From: Terana coerulea
Taxonomy: Eukaryota > Basidiomycota > Agaricomycetes > Polyporales > Phanerochaetaceae
DNA length: 17,592 nt
Reading direction: 5' to 3'
Assembly: GCA_024811115.1 (NCBI GenBank)
Contig: JAKOGH010000608.1
Span: 1 to 17,592 of the forward strand
Below the pieces are notes generated by a model. That model made no database searches. It saw only the letters and a program-made list of their open reading frames with translations, and was not told where the DNA came from. Every line of letters begins with the position of its first letter. Positions within the stretch are counted from its first letter, which is position 1. Below, piece after piece: positions 1 through 8,932 of this stretch. A program made the translations under genes and the position numbers.

Positions 1-629
1 GCACCAGTCGCCAAGGCCATGTTCACCCAGCAAAGGGGAGGCACAGGAGTGTTCGTGGCGGCCATTTATGACGCCAGGGAGGACGGATCCTTGTCGTCCA
101 CGCGTGGCTAACGGGCCGAAAGGTTAAGAAAGTCCAGATCGGAGGGCGTCACCTATTCGGTGGAGCTCAAGCAGCAGAAGGCGGTCACGCCGTTCTGCAC
201 GAAAGTGCTACAAGGTGGGGCCACGGCACCTCCCTCGTGCACCACGAAGCACGGCATGTGCATGATCTGCTCGAAGCCCCACCTGACGGTGCTCACGAGA
301 CGTACTGCCAGCACCCTGAGTGCATGAAGTACAGGGCCGAGAACAAGGTCTGAGGCAACCGGGCGTGCCCGGTGTCTCATAATTGGTGCGCTTCTTGCAA
401 TGCCAGCCATACGCCGGTATCCGAAGTGCAAGTACCACCAGCACTCGAGGGACCCCACCTCAAAGATCACCGCTGGCGTACTCACTCGGAGGAGTATATC
501 GAACTGCAGGGCAAGTATAGCGGGGACCGCCTCGCTAAACGTGCCCAGAGGCAGGGAGGGAAGGACAGGGGCGAAGGCCCCTCGGGTTCTAACTCACAGG
601 GCGGCGTTGCATCGGAAGGCGACGCCTGA
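1..629 (+). pseudogene. LINE ORF1 (gag-like) C-terminal part with zinc-knuckle remnants
   Basis: ORF1 of such LINEs encodes an RNA-binding protein that coats the element RNA. Here only the C-terminal part is present, spread over several frames. Frame 1 is open to a TAA at 109-111. The next stretch (about 112-350) contains cysteine/histidine clusters: a damaged first knuckle, then CMICSKPH (about 262-285), then, after a frame change, HETYC and a CASC...H cluster (about 387-410). These resemble the three CCHC-type knuckles usual at the end of LINE ORF1. The last stretch (372-629) is basic and rich in G, R and S and ends at TGA 627-629. At least two frameshifts and one stop (TGA at about 351) make it non-functional. 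The assignment rests on cysteine spacing plus the ORF2 that follows; I could not identify an N-terminal domain. Confidence 0.6.
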
Positions 630-885
630 ATGCGACCATGACAGAGGAAGGGGGTGCCCTGAGGCCCCCGTCCCGAAGGGTCCAGTCTAGATGACATGTA
701 CGAGAACGTGCCCAAGGGGCCGGGTTTGTTGTAGAATTAATACGTGCACCATACCAACGTGTCCTATGTATTACAATTCATATGATGATAATTCTGTCTC
801 ATCGCCGCCTCTAGACCTCCAGCCGGCCAGTAATATGGAAGACATGGCGTCTAGAGAAAGACCGAGCACCCGTTAGCGCTTACAG

Positions 886-1938
886 CAACCAAAGTAAAGG
901 TACACCGAGGCATCGGAGCGTATCTATTAAGAAAGTCACGGAGGAGGATGAAAAATCCTCAACCAGTAGCATACACTCCCTACCACCAACCCGAACGTCG
1001 ACGCACTGCGTAGACGATACGAGAGGCGTAGGCAGAAGTGAGAAGGACTCGATAGAGCCATCCGAAACAGATCGTGTAAGCGAGTCTGAAGCTGAAATAG
1101 AAACGAAGCCTGAGACATTAAAGTGCATCAGCGCTAACGTCCAGAATTCTAGAGCGAACCTAAACATGCTCCTAGAAAGAAACCTAGACCATGACATCAT
1201 ATGTGTCCAGGAACCGTTCTGGGGCTTCATCAAGAATGTTGCCTCAAGCACAAACAAAGACGGGGATGAATATCACCAGACATGTAAACATCGGAACTTC
1301 ATATGTTTAGGAGCAAGTGAGACATCTAGAGTGTCCGTATACATCAACAGAAAGTGGGGCGTCTACTGGCCCACAAGTGAGACTCAGTTGTGTCAAACAT
1401 TAGGATATTGTGTGCGTAAGCATGCAATTCCAAGATAAGGAATTCACATTCCTAAATGTGTACAATGACGGTAAACGTTTAGTGCGGTAAAATACCTGCA
1501 GGACCATGCGGAGGATCTCCGCAATTGCGTTCATGGCAGAAGATTTTAACCTGAGGCACCCATATTGGGACCACCAGGAACAGAAACTTCGTTGATGAAG
1601 GAAGAAGCAACGAGATAAGGAACAAACAATTGAGCCTAGATCTCATTGATTTGGCAGAAACGTACATGGAGCTCGTGCTCCTGAGCGCTAAAAAGGACCA
1701 CCCACGTGGAATCACATAATGTGAAACTACGGAGGGGGTACTGGATTTGGTATGGGTTGACCTGAAACTCGGAGAGTATAGAAACCTAAACGTAAAAATG
1801 CACGAAGGCGGCGGAAGCGGCAATGCGGTGCTAGAGTGGCAGATGCCTGTTGAAGTTGAGCCGGAGATCGTCCCCACCGTAAAAAGGGGGTCTATCGAAG
1901 GCGGCATGTTCGTGAAGGAAGTCAGGGGTGGCCACTGA
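886..1938 (+). pseudogene. LINE ORF2: acidic N-terminus and APE-type endonuclease domain, frameshifted
   Basis: The endonuclease nicks target DNA to start target-primed reverse transcription. A single frame runs from about 886 to 1438: first a Ser/Glu-rich linker, then the domain start (about 1120), with the catalytic-Glu motif QEP at 1208-1216 in a hydrophobic beta-strand context (IICVQEPFWG). After a frame change near 1405 a core strand (FTFLNVYND) continues to about 1475. After another change the DFN motif is at 1542-1550, followed by RHPYWD, the usual DFN-x-RH-xx-WD signature of LINE endonucleases. The residue before DFN is Glu rather than the usual Gly. Further fragments run through 1747-1938. 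At least three frameshifts split the domain. 630-885 upstream is a spacer with only a weak short ORF; I could not fix the ORF2 start codon. Confidence 0.8.
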
Positions 1939-2350
1939 GGGACGCCTTGCCTATTCGAAGACTGGTTCATGTCGGCTGAAGACGTGGAGGAGTACGGGGA
2001 TAAGATCAGCCAGATCTTTGAAGCCACATGGGAGACACATGCAAAACCTCCCAAACGGTGCGCCGAAGTCAAAATCTTGGTGGACAAGTGAGTGCAATAA
2101 GCGGGCAGGCGAGCAGCGCAGTGCACTAAAACAAAGATCAGCGTGGAGGACGGAGAGGTCCAGGCTGAGAAAGAACATCATCGCGTGGCTGGAGCATGAG
2201 GAGGTGGGCTCATGGGCCATGAGAATTGATGAAATTGATGCGCTGTGCGACGACCACAAGGAGGTGGTCGAAAAAGCAGGCAAAGATTAGCCGGAGTGGT
2301 CTCCAAGGCTAAAACTAAAATGTTTGACAAGGTTATTGTCGAAGTTGTAC
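1939..2350 (+). pseudogene. LINE ORF2: linker between endonuclease and reverse transcriptase
   Basis: This stretch corresponds to the region between endonuclease and RT. It shows the short motif SWWTSECNK (about 2069-2095), a conserved WW-x-x-x-C feature seen at this place in many fungal LINEs. It is followed by a basic helical stretch ending in KAKTKMFDK (about 2308-2334), comparable with the AKREFFD-type helix before the RT. Two or three frame changes and a TAG at 2288-2290 interrupt it. The next recognisable LINE piece begins only near 2796, which shows that DNA has been inserted after about 2350. The exact breakpoint cannot be fixed because the frame is already lost. Confidence 0.6.
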
Positions 2351-2543
2351 GACGAGGTGCGCGCATCGGCGCGCAAGCGCCCATAGACTTCGTCAGCGGC
2401 TGCGCGCCACAAAGGCTGCTAGCTCCGTCTCTTAGTACGGGCACTGTTTACCCTTTTTGCCTTCGTTACGGTCCCTTGTCCCTTAATTACGATGCGGTAT
2501 CGAGTCACCTTCATTTCCTTATATTCCTTGCACTTCACATCCA

Positions 2544-2578
2544 GCACGCTCAGTGACTTTCCCACATCCTGAGCGTGC
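2544..2578. repeat. Perfect 10-bp stem hairpin around the first repeat A
   Basis: GCACGCTCAG at 2544-2553 is the exact reverse complement of CTGAGCGTGC at 2569-2578, with a 15-nt loop. The second copy of repeat A keeps the loop but only three base pairs of the stem. The role is unknown: it could be a transposon end structure or a fold in a transcript. Confidence 0.7.
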
Positions 2579-2720
2579 GTATACCTTTGCCTTTCATGGA
2601 CATTCCTTGTATTTACTCGCTCGCACTCTACAGTACAGTCTGATAGTCTGTTGATTAGGTAACTACATATACAGTGACTTTCCCACATCCTGAGCTACAG
2701 TCCGATAGTCTGTTGATTAG
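2551..2720. repeat. Interleaved direct repeats A-B-A-B
   Basis: Repeat A (24 bp, starts CAGTGACTTTCCCACATCC) occurs identically at 2551-2574 and 2672-2695. Repeat B (24 bp, ends GATAGTCTGTTGATTAG) occurs at 2635-2658 and 2697-2720 with one C/T difference. The spacing is 121 bp for A and 62 bp for B, so this is not a simple tandem array: the first A-B pair is separated by 60 bp and the second by 1 bp. Confidence 0.85.
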
Positions 2721-2795
2721 CTCACGCGCGTCCGCCTTGGCGAGCCGGACCCTGCGAACCAAAGTATCTGCGGATATCTTTGTTAGTTATCACCA

Positions 2796-4713
2796 AATGC
2801 CACTCATCGAGAATCTGGGATATGGTCGAGTGGACCAAACCCAGAAAAGTGTCTGCGAACACAGGTCTTGTCGACAAACAGGGCGAGCCAGCTGATTCGG
2901 AAGAGAAACTAGGAAAACTCTTCCAGGAACAGTTTACACCGGAAAATCCACGTAAGGTGGATATGTCCATCCTAGGTGAATTTGAAACTCACGAAGAAAG
3001 AGAGTTCAAGAACTTCAGCAGACACGAACTGCGGAAGAAATTGACGCTCACAAGTAACTTCTCAGCCCTGGCCCAGATAATGTGTCATGGTTCTGGCTGA
3101 AGCGCATCATTACGAATGCGAGAGAACTCCCTCACGGTGAAGAGGGAGATGAAATCGACATGGAGAGGCCTATTTTGGCTTACTTCAATGCATGCATACA
3201 TTTCGGGGTTCACCCCAGGATATTCAAACAGTCTAGAACTGTTGTCATTCCAAAGCCAAATAAGCCGGATTACACAAAGGCCAAGGCTTACAGACCGATA
3301 GTACTCCTAAATTGCTTAGGAAAACTATTGGAAAAACTCATCGCCAAACACATGCAGTTTGACGGACAGAAGTACGGCATCATGCACCCGAACCAGTTCG
3401 ATGGCACAATGCAGCACAGCACTACAGATGCGGGCATACAACTTGTGCACAACATTAAACAGGCATGGAAGCAGGGAATGGAGTCGTCAGCCCTGCTTCT
3501 TGATGTATCGCAATTCTTCCCTTCCATCAACCATGAATTGATGGCAGGCATCTTACGGGAACAGGGCTTTAACAAGTCGTTGTGTTCCTACTTTGAGAAC
3601 TACCTTGTCGACAGACAAACACAGTTCATATTCAACGGAAAACAAATGGATCCCATGGATTTTTCGACTGGCGTCGGACAGGGCTCAGCTCTGTCTCCGA
3701 CACCGGACTATACATAGCGCCGTGGCTGCATAAAGTTGCTGCCACGAAGCGCGTGATCAAAATATCACATGATGGTGAGGTACACGTGCTAAGGCACGAT
3801 TGGACCCCCAAAGAGATCAAAGCAAATGGCCACACGACCATTCAATTCTTCGTGGATGATGAACTCATCCACGTAGCAGGAAAGATGGACTCTGCCGATC
3901 CAGAGGACCAATTGAAATATAATAATTTACTGCTGAAAGCAGTATTTTCGGATGTTATGTCAGGACTCAATCGAATGGGATTGGGAGCTGAAGCAGACAA
4001 GCTAGAGCTAATGCATTTCCGTAAAAGAAGTGCAGGCGAATGGACTGAGGATGACCCATTGGGGCCTAAACTCAGAGTAAAGGTGGACGGTGTCATGCAC
4101 ACTGTCAAACCAGCCCATAAAATGAGGTACCTAGGATTCTACCTGGATCCGACGTTGTCATTTAATGACCACATCAAATTCTACGCCACTAGGGGCGTGT
4201 AGTACGGTGAATGCCCTCAGAATGCTGGGGAACTCAAACCGAGGGTTCAAACCTAAGGACAAGAGAAGGCTGTACGTCTCGTGCGTTATGCCGATCATAA
4301 CATACGGCGCCCAACTATGGTGGCGCCCAGACTGGTCTGGACTGAAAGGCGCATGCCATCAGTTACAGTTGGCCCAAAACAGAGGCGCCAGATGGATAAC
4401 GGGAGGCTTTAAAAGCACACCCATTGGATCGATGGAGACAATGGCAGGTTTACTGCCCATTAAGCTTCAGATCGATAAATTCATGCACAAACAGTGTTTG
4501 CGCACAAGAACGCTGCATGAAGGGCACCCCACAAGAGCCCATCTTACAGCTGATTGGAAGGTGAACTCCACCAACATTGTCGCTCCGTTCCCATACAAGG
4601 AAAGGAAGACAAGGGATGCGGACACCCCTATGGTACACATTAACAATAAGGGAGGATCAGCAATGAGGACTTTGATCTCGTTAACTCCAAATGCCGACCC
4701 AGCGACAGGTTAA
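2796..4713 (+). pseudogene. LINE ORF2: reverse transcriptase domain and thumb region, frameshifted
   Basis: The reverse transcriptase copies element RNA at the nicked target. Fragments run 2796-3078, 3082-3717, 3718-4202 and 4198-4713 in different frames. Visible motifs are VVIPKPNKPDY and AYRPI (about 3241-3300), motif A DVSQFFPSINH with the catalytic Asp at 3502-3504, GVGQGSALSP (about 3672-3700), and the FVDD box at 3849-3860 holding the two catalytic aspartates. The LGFYLDP segment follows near 4129, then the thumb with ITYGAQLWW (about 4297-4323). Frameshifts fall near 3075, 3700 and 4197, each apparently a single-base change because the alternative frame continues the same domain at once. 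All catalytic aspartates are still encoded, so decay looks mainly due to indels. Confidence 0.9.
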
Positions 4714-5578
4714 TTGACGAGTATTATGACCACGACCGCATTAGTATAAACACTAAAGCGCCAACAAAGAGCTCAGAGGAGTTCCCCACATGGCTAAAGG
4801 AGAAGTTTCTCCCGAGGCTGAAAGAGGCCACTGAGTCGGAAACGACAAGGGTGGTCTTCACAGATGGGTCCCAAAAAGGACAAAAATCGTTTGAAAAACT
4901 CCGTACAGGAGCAAGCTGGAAGGTGTACAATCATGATGGCACCTCAAAACAAGGTTTCTTTGGGTGTGGGAAAGCAACTCCATATGATGCGGAGATGATG
5001 GCCCTGGCCAAAGGAATCAAGGAAGCTGTCAGCGACGCTGCAGATGATATCCGCACCATACAAGTCTTCGCAGACAACATGGGGTGATTGAATCCATTCT
5101 TAAACCTGATAAGGGCAATGCCCAGATGGTTGCAGTCATGACGTGCAAAGTCGCACGCGCATGGTTAGACAAGAGCCCAAGAAACAAAATTGTGCTCAAC
5201 TGGTGCCCGGGCCATTGCGACGTGCCTCGAACGAGGAAGTCGACAAATTGGCGGGAGAAGGGGCAAAGGCTGAGGCACAACTACACTATGTGTTGCAGTC
5301 TATTGCCCTGCAGTCTATGGACGATCTCACTGCAAAAATGTGGTCAAACATGCGCAGGGATCCTGAATACTGCGGAAGAACGTGGAAAACACTAAGCCAA
5401 TTGCCGAATAGAGGCTCTAAGGATGATCAGGCAAATGCCACGTGGAAGTACTCCACGAACTGGTACCTGAGAACCATGGGAGGGATCAGAAGATCTTTTC
5501 CCGTTTCGTACGCTTCAGGAGTAACCACTTCCTACATGGAGCGACAGGCAAAAGATCAATCTCCCAGATCAGGAGAAG
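4714..5578 (+). pseudogene. LINE ORF2: RNase H domain and downstream linker, frameshifted
   Basis: RNase H degrades RNA in the RNA-DNA hybrid. One frame runs from about 4714 to TGA at 5085-5087 and holds VVFTDGS (first Asp, about 4852-4872), DAEMMAL (Glu, near 4990) and VFADN (second Asp, near 5070). After a frame change the segment NWCPGH (about 5199-5216) is followed, after a second change, by SNEEVDKLAGEGAK (about 5230-5270), the usual W-x-PGH-x6-NE-x-VD-x-LA ending of RNase H. The four-residue catalytic set D, E, D, D/H is thus visible but split over three frames. The linker to the C-terminal finger continues to about 5480 in the same frame as the last segment and then shifts again (VRFRSNHFL near 5500). 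Confidence 0.85.
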
Positions 5579-5842
5579 GTCGCCCAATGCTGGTGCAGCG
5601 GAGATGCAGAGACACGTGATCATATCCTTTATGATTGCAAGCTGTGGATGCGCCGCTTCATCAGAGAAGGAAACAAACAATTCACAGACCGGGAATTGTT
5701 TGAGATAGCAAAGAGAAACGGAGAGCGAGGCACCATATTCGATGCTGACGCCCGACGTAGAGTTTTTGCATTTACTGAGGAGGACATTGCCCTCTTTCTG
5801 AAACTGAACCCAATGGTGGCCACATTCCAGTGGCTCAAGTAA
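5579..5842 (+). pseudogene. LINE ORF2: C-terminal CxC-H-C zinc-finger region
   Basis: In the frame of 5579-5842 the pattern C-x-C-x8-H-x4-C is present: Cys codons at 5588 and 5594, His at 5621, Cys at 5636. It lies in the context AETRDHILYDC, the usual C-terminal finger of fungal LINE ORF2 proteins. It is followed by about 65 residues of charged helical sequence ending FQWLK and TAA at 5840-5842. The internal ATG at 5648 is not a genuine start; the frame is open well upstream of it. Confidence 0.8.
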
Positions 5843-6235
5843 GGGAACAGATATACGATGATGAGTACAACGGAGTTCGGAAGAAAGACTCCCTTGCCGC
5901 CTTCAAAGCAGACCTCCATGGAAGAATGCGCAGATTAGCGCGCTTCTCGTGGGACAAGGATCACGCTCCGGCTCTTCTCCGCAGGTGGGAGAAGGACAAG
6001 GAGATGGCGAATTGGGGTAAACTCGATCAGAACTTTGACCAATGGTAGGGGTGGCACGCTGTCAACAGCATCCGGAAAGGAGTTCGGATCAGACATAGAT
6101 GAGGACAAGCTCCTTGTCGAGTTTGGTTGGGATTTGGACACTACCCTAGCGATCGAAGAAGATCTTCGGTCGCTCAAGGGTAGTGAGTGGATTGAAAGGG
6201 AAAAGGCCAGGTTTATTAACCTGCGGAAGTACTAG
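5830..6235 (+). pseudogene. Coding-like tail after the LINE finger, unidentified
   Basis: Two overlapping open stretches, 5830-6048 and 6035-6235, lie in successive frames directly after the ORF2 finger. Both are highly charged and lack low-complexity bias: the first has the basic segment GRMRRLARFSWDKD, the second acidic segments such as DIDEDKLLVEFGWD. Each begins by overlapping the end of the previous frame, which suggests one continuous C-terminal extension of ORF2 broken by two frameshifts, ending at TAG 6233-6235. I do not recognise a domain. They could instead be a small separate ORF or chance open frames. Confidence 0.4.
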
Positions 6236-6657
6236 AAGCCCACTCACGTCCGGGATGAAACGACCAAAGGCCAACATGTGGCTTGATCCTGTATGGGTAC
6301 AGGGTAAGATATATGAGTACCCCAAGAGTGCTCATCCAGATTATGTAGGGCTTTATGCCTACATGTAGTGCAGCGTGGATTTCTTATTTCTCTCTGTGCG
6401 GAGGGTTTCTCGAGTCTCGGGTTTAAACCTGGCTCTGGGCGGGTGTTTTCTCGAGAGCATCGGGTTTTGGGCCAGAGTGCCGCCGGAGACGGCCCTTCCT
6501 GTCCGTAGGGGGAAGAAAAGGGCACCTATCCCAGGGGGGTGCCCCGGCGAGTCGACACCACGGACACACAGATTCACACTCAACGGACCCAGTAGATACA
6601 GATCTATTAGCACCAGAGCTCATGCGGTTCGTCCCGCGCTTCGTTAACAATATCAGA
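6236..6657 (+). other. LINE 3' untranslated region with hairpins
   Basis: There is no supported gene in this stretch. It contains two clean inverted repeats: ATGTAGG/CCTACAT at 6343-6349 and 6358-6364 (8-nt loop), and GGGCACC/GGTGCCC at 6520-6526 and 6538-6544 (11-nt loop). A shorter GCCG/CGGC stem lies near 6480-6495. Open frames across 6375-6647 on both strands look like GC-rich chance frames. Position between the last LINE coding stretch and the A-rich tail makes it the 3' UTR; in LINEs such folds can be what the RT recognises (inference). Confidence 0.6.
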
Positions 6658-6680
6658 TTTAAAAAAAAATTAAAAAAAGA
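6658..6680 (+). repeat. A-rich tail marking the LINE 3' end
   Basis: TTT is followed by nine A, TT and seven A, then GA. An A-rich tail directly after a LINE 3' UTR is the expected end of an element inserted by target-primed reverse transcription. Confidence 0.7.
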
Positions 6681-6724
6681 CTGAGCGGTAGCGGACTGAA
6701 TGTCGGCGATCAAACCGGCAGTCA

Positions 6725-6944
6725 CAGCTGTTTGCGAATCATTAGACCGCTTGGCGGCTTTTTCCTCTCCTCGATTTTTGTCTACTTTTGGAGCAGAACA
6801 AACAGAATCCGACCCTTAATGCACTCGTCGTCCAACGAGCTTGCGCCGTTGAGCGTCCTGGCAGCGCTGCCGAGCTCCAAAAGTAAGCAATGATGGCGAA
6901 CGAAGCGTAGGCCCCAGGGCGGTCTAATGTTTCGCAAACAGCTG
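6725..6944. mobile_element. 220-bp foldback MITE-like element
   Basis: The outer 26 bp at 6725-6750 (starts CAGCTGTTTGCGAATC) are the reverse complement of 6919-6944 with one mismatch. An inner perfect 11-bp pair, ACTTTTGGAGC at 6784-6794 and GCTCCAAAAGT at 6874-6884, lies at the same distance from each end (33 and 34 bp of diverged sequence between), so each arm is about 70 bp. The centre has its own small hairpin (CTCGTCGTCCAACGAG). No ORF is inside. Flanks give only a 2-bp CA repeat, so the superfamily is not clear. Confidence 0.8.
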
Positions 6945-6968
6945 CAAAAACAAATGGCTGCAAAACGC

Positions 6969-7649
6969 AGGCCCCTGAATATGGGTTTGGATGTACAATC
7001 AAGCGCCGTACATAAATCATCGCGCCGAAGCGCGAGCCCGATCCGCTCTGGAGGACATAAAGGGCAAAATTTGGCCGGAAGTCCGATCTTGTGCAAGGAT
7101 ATAGACCGTGCCCGGACGGCGAAGTCCGACCCAGCGCCGGACATAATTCGGCCATGCGACGAAGACCAACCTCGCGCCGATAAGTGATTTATTATCGACC
7201 ACAAATTGGAGCTTACAGATATGTGTGTCCGTAGGTGGCCTTTCAAAGTCCGATAACAAACCGATACTACTAGTTTGTTACCCCGTGCGTCTGTAAATGA
7301 GATTGCAAGCAACCCAAAGGCGCGTTGCAGTGTGATCCATCACACGCCCATCAGTCCATGGTCGCTCAACATTCAATGTGGCTGCCAGCAGGCCGGCTCG
7401 TTCTGTTTTTGGGGGCCCGTGGTATGGTGTGTTGTGTGAGAGGCTTTGCAGCGAAGCGCAAGCGATTTTTGGCATTTTCCTGTCATTTCTGCGATTTTTG
7501 GAACCTATACCCCCAAAAAGGCTATAAATTGGCCAAAATGACGGACCCCGATCAAGCGCCGGACATAAACGGCCCAAAACCTTGAGGATATAAAACCACT
7601 AAAAGGGGTCATTTTGGATCGTACATCTAAACCCATATTCAGGGGGCCT
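6969..7649. mobile_element. 681-bp non-autonomous DNA transposon with terminal inverted repeats
   Basis: The left end 6969-7000 (AGGCCCCTGAATATGGGTTT...) matches the reverse complement of 7617-7649 with two substitutions and one extra base. It is flanked immediately by CAAAACGC (6961-6968) and CAAAGCGC (7650-7657), a 7/8 match that fits an 8-bp target duplication, the length made by hAT-type transposases. Related motifs of the form AGCGCCGKACATAA recur at 7002, 7132 and 7554, all on the + strand. Another stretch with the shared GGACATAA core lies near 7053. Near the right end, CCAAAATGAC...ACCCC (about 7534-7549) is partly complementary to GGGGTCATTTTGG (7605-7617). Open frames inside (for example 6927-7187 +, 7325-7585 +) look like no transposase, so it would need an enzyme supplied elsewhere. 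Confidence 0.8.
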
Positions 7650-7657
7650 CAAAGCGC

Positions 7658-8542
7658 CCACCAGCTGCAACTTCGACGCGAATGCTGCAGTTCGTCAAGC
7701 CAGCAATAAGTAAGTGTTTGCGATTGAGAGAGGGAAAATGACCTTCATACTGTACTATAGCCCACCGGTGTCCGACGCTTTTGGAATGAGAGTTACCTTG
7801 TGAGACGTAAAATCCGGACAGTTGTAGAATTGCTTGCGCTTAGAAGGTGCTCCAGCCAAGTCAAGTAAGTTCCACTCGACTCACCGGGTATAGAGGATCG
7901 CTGACCGAGCAGTTTGCACCCTTCCCCTTCCTGAACTCAGTACTTGTTATCGCTGTACGGGGTTGATGTATGTGCAGAAGCGCCATGGCAAACATTTACA
8001 GGCTTTGATCTTTCTCGTGCTGGTACCGCGTCGAAACCTCAGCGCGACATCTGTGCCAGTGTTGCTGCCAGTGGGTGGGTCCTGAGCCGGTCACACCACA
8101 GACATTTAACGGATTCCTTCTGCCCATAGATGAGTGCGTATATCATGATGAGCGTTAGGCTGAACCTAACCTGGGCTAGCCTTCTATCCAGATTCATTAG
8201 CGCGGAAACCCATTACTTGGGTAGGGATAGCTATGGAGTGTTCTCGTATAAGGTTACGCCAAACGGTGAGCATGCCCTCTGACCGCCGTTGATGTTTCAC
8301 ACGAGTACAGCTTTGAACTCTTGGGGCATTACCCCCAGGCTTGTCATCGAACTACCCTCAACACTCTTGGACTATCTCAACATGAGCTCGCAAAAACTGT
8401 CCGTAGTAGTAGCTAAGGATCTCAAGGATGTTCGAGAAGTCATGGGGGCATCGTCACCCAGAATCAGGGCTCAGAAGAGCATTCGTCGGTGGGTACCCGC
8501 TTGTAGTCAGATGCTGCCAGACTCACGTTCGCTGCAGACGGC
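7658..8542. other. No supported gene; upstream region of the ZZ-type gene
   Basis: I see no recognisable coding or RNA gene here. Short open frames (7944-8129 and 8289-8546 on +) lack family features. A short frame from the ATG at 8382 begins MSSQKLSVVVAKDLKDV and is protein-like for about 25 residues but ends at 8544-8546, overlapping the next start codon in another frame; it may be an upstream ORF or a remnant. GTAAGT donor-like sites occur near 7709 and 7864 without matching exons. A small GTTAGG/CCTAAC hairpin lies near 8154-8170. Promoter elements for the downstream gene should be in this stretch, but no clear TATA box is seen. Confidence 0.5.
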
Positions 8543-8932
8543 ATGAACAACAAATTGTCGGACGTTTCATCAAATCCATCCGCCGGTACAGTGTCAGCCG
8601 CTGCTCAAGCAGCCTTGAAAGCTCTCCAGCCCGATCTCCAAACATGGGAAAGGCGATACGACATATTGGAGAAAGGGTTGAATATCATTGCCGATGCACA
8701 CCCATTCCTCAAAGGTTTGCGATCATGCTGTGTAAAAAACATCTATATTGAGCTTTCATATAGTCGTCATCTCAGTGTTCAAGACTGCTGTTGAGTTCGA
8801 GATTACGCGAGAGCGAACGATCAGAAGATGCTCATCCTGCGTCTCAGTATGGCGGATATAATGGACCAGCTTACTCTGTGAGCGTGCTTCTGTGTAAGCT
8901 GTGGTTAGTGATAGGCAGGGTTCACAAACCTC

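Larger units (their letters stand above)
2351..2795. other. Unidentified insertion inside LINE ORF2
   Basis: LINE-like coding stops after about 2350 and resumes near 2796 with RIWDMVEW, which should directly follow the FFDK-type helix. The roughly 445 bp between have no LINE similarity that I can see and no convincing ORF. They contain two pairs of 24-bp repeats and a hairpin (listed separately). GC-rich flanks (2351-2425 and 2721-2760) enclose a pyrimidine-rich middle. I see no TG...CA ends or clear target duplication, so it could be a fragment of another element, a solo-LTR remnant or a recombination product. Confidence 0.5.
1..6680 (+). mobile_element. Decayed Tad1-like non-LTR retrotransposon (LINE), 5' end outside window
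   Basis: All the diagnostic parts of a fungal LINE lie on the + strand in the expected order: zinc-knuckle ORF1 end, APE-type endonuclease, reverse transcriptase with FVDD, RNase H, a C-terminal CxC...H...C finger, a non-coding 3' region, and an A-rich tail at 6658-6680. The order EN-RT-RNase H plus the C-terminal finger fits the Tad1/I-like group of fungal LINEs as I recall it. The reading frame changes about ten times and there are several in-frame stops, so this copy cannot encode a working polyprotein. A foreign block of about 445 bp interrupts ORF2 near 2351-2795. The ORF1 start, 5' UTR and 5' target duplication are outside the window, so full length is unknown. Confidence 0.9.

Noticed and set aside
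153..485. Minus-strand 110-residue open frame over the LINE ORF1 end
   Set aside because: It lies opposite the zinc-knuckle region, has no motif of its own, and its cysteines are out of any known spacing.
1479..2126. Minus-strand 215-residue open frame, the longest on that strand
   Set aside because: It is opposite LINE endonuclease sequence that shows DFN and WWTSEC signatures on the + strand; Ser/Pro-rich composition fits an antisense shadow.
6375..6725. Overlapping open frames on both strands after the LINE
   Set aside because: GC-rich, rich in hairpins, no protein-like features, and in the expected place of the LINE 3' UTR.
7200..7290. ATAACAAAC/GTTTGTTAC hairpin as a terminator or riboswitch
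   Set aside because: A short imperfect stem inside the 681-bp element; no gene precedes it and bacterial-type terminators are not expected in this genome.
6742..7312. Minus-strand open frames of 137 and 176 residues across the two inverted-repeat elements
   Set aside because: They run through the terminal repeats and element borders, which a real gene would not, and contain no recognised domain.
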